Source: Phycisphaera mikurensis NBRC 102666 (GTDB taxonomy: Bacteria > Planctomycetota > Phycisphaerae > Phycisphaerales > SM1A02). From it: 13,828 nucleotides of DNA. Of this stretch, positions 8,720 through 13,828 are shown in pieces; position 1 is the stretch's first letter; each line of letters begins with the position of its first letter. The position numbers and the translations under genes are program-made. The notes under the pieces were generated by a model. That model was given only the letters and a program-made list of their open reading frames with translations. It did no database searches and was not told where the DNA came from. Location: the NCBI GenBank assembly GCA_945870475.1, contig CAMBSR010000031.1, forward strand, positions 1 through 13,828, in the 5' to 3' direction.

Positions 8720-8754
8720 TCGACGCGCACGCGACGTGCAATCCGACGCGCTGG

Positions 8755-9999
8755 CTATCGGCTGCTGCCGGGCGCCGGCGCGTCGGTCACTTTGCGCGCC
8801 ACCCAGAGCGCCCCGAGCACGATCACGATGACCCCCGCCGCGCACGCCTGCGAACGCCCCACCGGCGTGGTGCCGGGGATCGCGGTGGTGGCCATCGCGG
8901 CGGCCTGGATCACCATGCCGCTGCACGCCACGGATGACACCACCAGTCCCGATGCGGCGCCGGCCGAATCCACGGGCACGGCGCGCACGGCAACGCCCAC
9001 CGCAATCGACATCGCGGACGCGCCCAGGCCTGCGCAGAAGGTAAACGCGCACGCCACCGCCACGCCCTGCTCCACCGGCAGGTACGCCCACGCCGCCAAC
9101 GACACCGCCAGCAGCGCAATCGCACCGCACAGCGTGCGCCGCGGGCCGAAGCTCCGCGCGACGCGCGCGAGGATCGGCCCGCCGAGCGCGAAGCCGATGA
9201 AGAACGCGGCATTCACCGTTCCCCAGGAAGCCTCCGGCAGCTTCCACACCACGCGCGCATTGGTCGGGTTCAGGAGCCCGCCCAGCGCGATCATGATGCC
9301 GCCGGTACCGGCAGCGGCAACGCACGCACGCCGGATGTCGGGGATCGCCAGCACCTGCCGCAGCCGCAACGGAGGCGTTGTCACACCGCCCGCACCTCGC
9401 CCGCGCAGCAGCGGGTGCGCCAGCATGATCCAGAGCGCAATGGCCAGCGGCAGCGCGGTGAACGCGGGGCCACCCAGCGCCAGGCGCCATGAATCACTCG
9501 CGAGCACCGGCGTCGCAAGGAGGCTGCCGGACACGCCCGCCAACCCGATGGCCATCTGCATGAGGCCGATCGCACGCTGCCGGCCCTCCGCCGCCACCAG
9601 CCGCGCGATGACCGAGATGAATGCCGGATAGAGAAACGCCGCGAACGAGCCCATCACCAGCCGCGCCACGGTGGCGTTCGACGCGGAGCCGCTGAATGCG
9701 AACCACGCACAGCAGGCTGCGTAGCCCACGGTGGCCGCCGTCAGCGTGCGCTGCGCCCCGAGCCGGTCGACAAGCGCGCCCGCGCCGGGCTGCAGCAGCA
9801 CCGCCGGCAAATTGAAGGCCGCGGCCATCACGCCCATGCTGAAGCTCGACACCTCGAGCAGCGCGCGGATGTCGGTCATGACGCCGCCGAAGAGCGACTG
9901 CGTCAGTGCGTGCACGATCGTCGGCAGCGCCGCCAGGCAGCAGACCAGGAGCACCAGGCGCGGGCCAGGCGCAGGGATGAACGGATTGCTCGCAGGCAA
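8755..9999 (-). CDS. MFS transporter, substrate unknown, TTG start
   Basis: The 414-residue product is a major facilitator superfamily membrane protein with about 12 hydrophobic helices in two halves. The motif-A element after TM2 is G-A-L-V-D-R-L-G-A-Q-R-T (74-85). The matching element in the second half is A-R-V-A-R-S-F-G-P-R-R-T-L, and a long loop of about 25 residues rich in Arg/Gly/Pro links the halves near residue 200. TTG at 9999 is the best start: an in-frame TAG lies six codons upstream, the first helix begins at about residue 14, and the first in-frame ATG (residue 41) would remove TM1. No clear Shine-Dalgarno sequence is present. The gene converges on katG with only 35 bp between stops, and the S8 peptidase gene is upstream on the same strand behind a hairpin. 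Family sure; substrate and direction of transport cannot be told. Confidence 0.87.
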   Translation of the reverse strand: MPASNPFIPAPGPRLVLLVCCLAALPTIVHALTQSLFGGVMTDIRALLEVSSFSMGVMAAAFNLPAVLLQPGAGALVDRLGAQRTLTAATVGYAACCAWFAFSGSASNATVARLVMGSFAAFLYPAFISVIARLVAAEGRQRAIGLMQMAIGLAGVSGSLLATPVLASDSWRLALGGPAFTALPLAIALWIMLAHPLLRGRGAGGVTTPPLRLRQVLAIPDIRRACVAAAGTGGIMIALGGLLNPTNARVVWKLPEASWGTVNAAFFIGFALGGPILARVARSFGPRRTLCGAIALLAVSLAAWAYLPVEQGVAVACAFTFCAGLGASAMSIAVGVAVRAVPVDSAGAASGLVVSSVACSGMVIQAAAMATTAIPGTTPVGRSQACAAGVIVIVLGALWVARKVTDAPAPGSSR

Positions 10000-10017
10000 A
10001 GGCAGGGCCGGAGCCTA

Positions 10018-10051
10018 CGCGCCGCAGGGGCGGGACGCGCCCTGCGGCGTG
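10018..10051 (-). terminator. Strong GC hairpin just after the S8 peptidase stop codon
   Basis: CGCCGCAGGG (10020-10029) and CCCTGCGGCG (10040-10049) form a perfect 10-bp stem, extendable by one G-T and one C-G pair, with a 10-nt loop. Read leftward it begins about 11 nt after the peptidase stop codon and ends about 18 nt before the MFS start codon. There is no T-run right after the stem, so it may be a non-canonical terminator, an mRNA-stabilising 3' end or an attenuator that limits read-through into the MFS gene. Confidence 0.5.
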
Positions 10052-10061
10052 CTGGTGATCA

Positions 10062-13004
10062 TCAGCGCGTGATGCACAGCGACGCCTGGAATCGCGCGCC
10101 GTTCAACGCCACCGGCAGCCACGTCACGCCGCAGTCGGGCGAGTACTCGGCACCGATGCCGGGTTGCGTCGCAGCCAGATCGCGTCCGTACCAACGGATG
10201 CTGCGCAGCGTGGAGGTGCAGTCCGCACCCTCTGACGGAGCCTGGACGGCCACCGAAAGCACCTCGCGGCTCGAAGCCGGCAGGATGCCGACCACGGTGA
10301 TCGAACGCAGATTCGCGCCCAAGCCCGCCAGGTCCCCGGCCGGTCCGTACGGCTGGCTGTACGCCATGCGGTCCACCACGAGCGGCGCGCCGCCGTCGCG
10401 GAACTCCACCGTGACGCGCACCGGCAGGCCGACGGCCGGCATCGGCCGCACAGTCTTGGGAGCGGTCGTCCATCCATTCACCTTGATCGAGGTGGACTCC
10501 GCGCGGTTGAACGGCGAACCGACCATCTCGATCATGCTGATGGACGTGATCCCCGGCGCCACCGGCTGGCGGAAGATGTTCTCGCTCGGATTGAGCACCG
10601 CTGGCGAATACGAGGAGATCGGCAACCCATACGCCTCGTCGCCTTGCTGGCAGCCAACCAGCGTCGCCAACGAGGCCAACCCGGGCACGTCTTCGCAGCG
10701 CACGCCGCGGCCCCAGAAGTAGCCGCCCGCCTGCTGGCACTGCGCCTTGCCGGCAATCACGCATGAATCGTCGGGCAGCGTGCAGGCGCCCGGTCGCGTG
10801 TCCTGGTCGGTCACCACGAGGTCGCTTCCCGCATCGGAGTCCCAGCCAAGGCCGGCGCAATCGAGCACCACCGGATAGACGTAGTTCGGCGCGCCGATCG
10901 GGTCCGGCCGCATCGGCCGCACCAGCGTGCCGGGGCCGTCGCGGAAGTTGTCGCCCAGGTAGTTGCGCAGCACCACATTGCCGTTGCAATCAAGCACGTA
11001 TCCGGGCTGCGGCACGGGCTTGCACGGGCCCCACGCCGCAAGCAGCGTGGCCAGGTCGCGTCCGTCCACCGCACCATCGGCGGTGAGGTCGCGGATGCAC
11101 GGCGTCGGCGCGGGCGGGCACGGGCCCCAGCCGGCCAGCAGCATCGCCAGGTCCGGGCCATCCACGGCACCGCTGCCGTCCAGGTCGCCGGTGGAACCAC
11201 CGCCCACGGTCGCGGTCATCGCGTAGCCGTAGCCCACGGCGCCGGACGTCGCGATCGGCTGCCAGGCCACGTACAGGCCCGCCACGCTGGTGGCGCGCAC
11301 GGTGCGCATCGCCATCGTCTCGAACGGCTCCTGCCCGAGCGTCCAGTCGCTGTTCCACAGGATGTTCTGCGTGGCCGCGTCCACGATCACCACGCGCGCG
11401 TTGGCGCCGATCGGCGTGCCCTGCTTGTCGGCCTCGATTCCCACGCTGACGGCGTTCACCGTCACCGTCACCGGCGCCGACGGATGCCGTACGTTGCGCA
11501 CGCACGTCAGCGACGCGTCGATCGGCGTGATGCCGTCGCCCAGGATCAGCGAATTCACCCGGTCGGCCCACGGTTCGTCCGTGCCGCATGAGATGGGGCC
11601 AGAGGGGCCATCGCACACCTGCAGCAGGCGATTGGCGGAACCGGCCAACGTGGCATGCCCGCCCGGCGCCACCTTGGCCGGGTCCGACTGGTCACTGAGC
11701 TTTCCGCGCGCGGCGGCCGCCATCAGCGCCAGGTACGTGCGCGTGGTCACCATGATCGGCGTGGCCGCTTCCTCCGCGCTCGGCGGATGCCGCTGCAGGT
11801 AGAGCGCCGCAGCGCCCGCCACGATCGGCGACGCCATGGAGGTGCCGCTCGCGCGCTTCAGCCCTGCCGGCGCGCGCAGCCAGTCCGGCGCCAGGATGCC
11901 CACGCCCGGCGCCCAGATGCTGACGGCCGGACCGTAGTTTGAGAAGACCGCCGGATGATCATCGATGTCCGTGGCACCCACGCACAGCGCGAACGCCGAT
12001 GCCGCCGGGTAGTTCCACTCGGCCGGGTAGGCGTCGTTGCCCGCAGAGACGATCACCGGGATGCCCGCGAGGGCGAGCGTGTTGATCGCCTCTTCCGACA
12101 CCCAGTTCTGCGTTCCCACGTGCGGGCCGCCGAGCGACATGTTCACCACCGCCGGCAACCGAACGTTGCCAGGCATGGCAACCCAGTTCAGCGCCGCCAC
12201 CACCGTGGCGTTCGAGATCTTCTCGTCCGGCCCGGCGACCGCCAACGACACGATGTCAGCGCCCGGCGCCACGCCGGTGGTCGCGCCCGCCGCACAGCCC
12301 GCCACGTGCGTGCCATGACCGTACAGGTCGCGGCCGCCGTTCGAGCCGCTGCCTGCGTAGAAGTTGCCCACGTAGCGAACGCGGCCCGCAAACTCCTGGT
12401 GCTCCGGAACGATGCCGCTGTCCACGATCACCATCGTCACGCCGCTGCCGTCAGCACCGCATGGCTCATACGTGGGTGCCAGTCCCTCGGCCTGCGTGAG
12501 GCGACGCAGCGCCCACGAGGCGGGGCTGTTCGGATCGTTGGTCACGCTGCTGCCGGCACCGTCCAGCGCGCCTTCCATGTCCGGCTCCACGCGCGCCACC
12601 AGCGGATGGTTGCGCAGCTGCTCCGCCTGCGCCGCCGTCATCGACGCCGCGAAGCCGATCACCGCGTACTGGTAGCGGAACTTCACGCGCGCGCCGCCGA
12701 TCGTCTCGGCAAGCACGCGATCGATCAACTGCGATGCAACCTCGGGCGTGGTGCGGCGCGGCTTCGCGCGCAGCTGCACCAGGTAGGAGGGGAGCCCCGA
12801 GTTCTCGTCGATGGCCTGCCCGGCCACGGCGCCGTTGGCAAGGTCGGAGGCGATGACGGGACCAACGAGGTCCGCCCGGTCTCTCGCCACGCCGCGCTCG
12901 GCGCTCACGCCGTCTCGGGCATGGGTCGAGGGCGTCAACCCGGCAACGCAGACGGCCACAAACGGAAGGGCGAACGAACGGAGCAATTCGAAATGGCGCA
13001 ACAT
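10062..13004 (-). CDS. Secreted S8 (subtilisin/proteinase K-like) peptidase with internal dockerin-like repeats
   Basis: The 980-residue precursor starts with a signal peptide (hydrophobic 10-23; cleavage near T-H-A-R, about 29). Residues about 73-145 look like an inhibitor-I9 propeptide. The catalytic domain (about 165-435) has the S8 triad Asp195 (I-V-D-S-G), His230 (G-H-G-T-H-V-A-G) and Ser389 (G-T-S-M-A-S-P), plus oxyanion Asn323 (S-A-G-N-D). A beta-rich region follows (about 465-600). Then come two dockerin-like Ca-binding repeats, D-L-D-G-S-G-A-V-D-G-P-D (607-618) and D-L-T-A-D-G-A-V-D-G-R-D (639-650), each ending W-G-P-C. A Cys module G-A-C-T-L-P-D-D-S-C...C...C (739-770) and a beta-rich C-terminal domain (about 810-980) complete it. 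Dockerin-like pairs usually sit at or near a C-terminus; here over 300 residues follow. It probably degrades external protein. Codon use matches its neighbours; no frameshift is seen. The divergent pyrE is 150 bp away. Confidence 0.93.
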   Translation of the reverse strand: MLRHFELLRSFALPFVAVCVAGLTPSTHARDGVSAERGVARDRADLVGPVIASDLANGAVAGQAIDENSGLPSYLVQLRAKPRRTTPEVASQLIDRVLAETIGGARVKFRYQYAVIGFAASMTAAQAEQLRNHPLVARVEPDMEGALDGAGSSVTNDPNSPASWALRRLTQAEGLAPTYEPCGADGSGVTMVIVDSGIVPEHQEFAGRVRYVGNFYAGSGSNGGRDLYGHGTHVAGCAAGATTGVAPGADIVSLAVAGPDEKISNATVVAALNWVAMPGNVRLPAVVNMSLGGPHVGTQNWVSEEAINTLALAGIPVIVSAGNDAYPAEWNYPAASAFALCVGATDIDDHPAVFSNYGPAVSIWAPGVGILAPDWLRAPAGLKRASGTSMASPIVAGAAALYLQRHPPSAEEAATPIMVTTRTYLALMAAAARGKLSDQSDPAKVAPGGHATLAGSANRLLQVCDGPSGPISCGTDEPWADRVNSLILGDGITPIDASLTCVRNVRHPSAPVTVTVNAVSVGIEADKQGTPIGANARVVIVDAATQNILWNSDWTLGQEPFETMAMRTVRATSVAGLYVAWQPIATSGAVGYGYAMTATVGGGSTGDLDGSGAVDGPDLAMLLAGWGPCPPAPTPCIRDLTADGAVDGRDLATLLAAWGPCKPVPQPGYVLDCNGNVVLRNYLGDNFRDGPGTLVRPMRPDPIGAPNYVYPVVLDCAGLGWDSDAGSDLVVTDQDTRPGACTLPDDSCVIAGKAQCQQAGGYFWGRGVRCEDVPGLASLATLVGCQQGDEAYGLPISSYSPAVLNPSENIFRQPVAPGITSISMIEMVGSPFNRAESTSIKVNGWTTAPKTVRPMPAVGLPVRVTVEFRDGGAPLVVDRMAYSQPYGPAGDLAGLGANLRSITVVGILPASSREVLSVAVQAPSEGADCTSTLRSIRWYGRDLAATQPGIGAEYSPDCGVTWLPVALNGARFQASLCITR

Positions 13005-13154
13005 CGCGCAAAGATCGCCGATGGCTGCGTGCAGTCAAGTGACGTGGCCAGAAAGATGCATAGATTTTGCACCCAATCGGACTTCTGGCCCCGAAATGAA
13101 CCACGCGAGCGCCCCGCTGCGCCCGGAATTTCCCGCCGCTACGATCCCGCCGCC
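13005..13154. promoter_or_regulatory. Divergent region between the S8 peptidase and pyrE, with an inverted repeat
   Basis: This 150-bp region is less GC-rich than the genes around it. It contains GGCCAGAA (13046-13053) and its exact reverse complement TTCTGGCC (13083-13090), 29 bp apart and centred between the two divergent genes. On the pyrE side TACGAT (13140-13145) ends 9 bp before the ATG. On the peptidase side TTGACT (minus strand, about 13038-13033) matches a -35 box at 5 of 6 positions but lacks a good -10 partner. Confidence 0.35.
13140..13145 (+). promoter_or_regulatory. Candidate -10 box giving a leaderless pyrE transcript
   Basis: TACGAT lies 9 bp before the pyrE ATG, so a transcript started from it would begin at or within a few bases of the start codon. 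The stretch between it and the ATG is C/G only and contains no Shine-Dalgarno sequence, which fits leaderless translation. The -35 match is poor (CTGCGC, 17 bp upstream). Confidence 0.35.
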
Positions 13155-13817
13155 ATGCACGACTACCAGCGCCAATTCATCGATTTCATGGTCGAGGCCG
13201 GCGTCCTCACGTTCGGTGACTTCACCACCAAGAGCGGGCGCAAGACCCCGTACTTCGTGAACACCGGCAAGTACCGCTCGGGCTCGCAGCTCGCGCGGCT
13301 CGGGCGGGCCTACGCCGATGCCATCGAGCGCTCGTTCCCGGCCGGGTTCGACTGCCTGTTCGGCCCCGCGTACAAGGGCATCCCGCTGGTGGTGGCCGTC
13401 TCCATGGCGTTCGCCGAGCGTGGCCGCGAGGTGGAGTTCTGCTTCAACCGCAAGGAAGCGAAGGACCACGGCGAAGGCGGCCTGCTGGTGGGCCGCCCAC
13501 TGAAGGATGGCGACCGCGTGCTCATCGTGGAGGACGTGACCACCGCGGGCACGTCCATCCGCGAGACGGTGCCGCTCCTGCGCGCCGCCGCCAAGATCCA
13601 GCTCGCCGGCCTGGTGGTCTCGGTGGATCGCCAGGAGCGCGCGAGCGATGCCTCCACGCGCTCCGCGCTGGCCGAGGTGGGCGCGGAGTTCGCCATGCCC
13701 ACCGCCGCCATCGTCACCATCGACGAGGTGGTCGAGCACCTGGGCGCCCGCCTCACCGATGCCGACCGCGCGCGGATCACCGCGTACCGGGCGCAGTACG
13801 GCGCGCACGGCGCGTGA
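13155..13817 (+). CDS. pyrE: Orotate phosphoribosyltransferase
   Basis: The 220-residue cytoplasmic enzyme joins orotate to PRPP to form orotidine 5'-monophosphate in de novo pyrimidine synthesis. Motifs match the well-studied Salmonella/E. coli enzyme closely in position: F-T-T-K-S-G-R-K-T-P-Y-F (23-34) with Lys26, G-P-A-Y-K-G-I-P-L (70-78) with Lys74, the flexible catalytic loop R-K-E-A-K-D-H-G-E-G-G (99-109) with Lys103 and His105, and the PRPP-binding V-E-D-V-T-T-A-G-T-S (125-134). Length is normal. The ATG at 13155 is chosen because conserved sequence starts there. A longer open frame extends far upstream, but it runs antisense through the peptidase gene. No Shine-Dalgarno sequence is present. 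The gene stands alone in the window: no other pyr gene is adjacent, and 11 bp remain after its stop codon. Confidence 0.96.
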   Translation: MHDYQRQFIDFMVEAGVLTFGDFTTKSGRKTPYFVNTGKYRSGSQLARLGRAYADAIERSFPAGFDCLFGPAYKGIPLVVAVSMAFAERGREVEFCFNRKEAKDHGEGGLLVGRPLKDGDRVLIVEDVTTAGTSIRETVPLLRAAAKIQLAGLVVSVDRQERASDASTRSALAEVGAEFAMPTAAIVTIDEVVEHLGARLTDADRARITAYRAQYGAHGA

Positions 13818-13828
13818 ACGCGTGACGC

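Noticed and set aside
8727..8739. Small hairpin GCACG-cga-CGTGC between katG and the MFS gene
   Set aside because: Five base pairs and no T-run; not enough for a terminator call although its position between convergent genes is suggestive.
11955..13154. Long in-frame extension upstream of pyrE
   Set aside because: It runs antisense through the peptidase gene and has no family similarity; pyrE homology begins exactly at the ATG at 13155.

Overview
The window is 13.8 kb of GC-rich bacterial chromosome with tightly packed genes and no gap over 200 bp. The best taxonomic clue is the large secreted peptidase. It carries two dockerin-like repeats of the form D-x-D/T-x-x-G-A-V-D-G-x-D-L-A-x-L-L-A-x-W-G-P-C and a Cys-rich G-A-C-x-L-P-D-x-S-C...C...C module. 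Both are typical of secreted proteins in Planctomycetota, above all the Phycisphaerae. A sulfatase next to several small membrane proteins fits that group. This placement is an inference from motifs, not a phylogeny.

Layout. At the left edge is the 5' part of a leftward membrane-protein gene (DUF4239-like). It is divergent from a small DoxX-family membrane protein (408-815, +). A leftward group follows: a small cupin (3382-2999), a four-helix membrane protein (2934-2566) and a lipoprotein-type arylsulfatase (2480-864). Divergent from the cupin is a two-TM potassium-channel-like protein with an N-terminal domain of 20 unbroken pentapeptide repeats (3528-4457, +). Next comes a leftward, exported beta-carbonic anhydrase (5222-4527), then a rightward STAS-kinase fusion (5295-6455) and the catalase-peroxidase katG (6521-8719). 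Facing katG is an MFS transporter (9999-8755, TTG start). Upstream of it on the same strand is a 980-residue subtilisin-like peptidase (13004-10062), and a strong GC hairpin separates the two. At the right edge is pyrE (13155-13817, +), which has no Shine-Dalgarno sequence and looks leaderless.

How the genes may work together. There is no single obvious pathway. The window mixes housekeeping (pyrE), stress defence (katG), export and scavenging enzymes (sulfatase, S8 peptidase, carbonic anhydrase) and possible sensing or signalling (channel fusion, STAS-kinase). The STAS-kinase and katG are co-directional and 65 bp apart, but katG has its own plausible promoter overlapping the upstream stop codon. 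The most unusual proteins are the STAS-kinase fusion, the pentapeptide-repeat channel and the peptidase with dockerin-like repeats in its interior. No tRNA, rRNA, CRISPR array, insertion sequence or phage gene was seen. Many long antisense reading frames exist, but they are shadows caused by GC-rich codon usage.
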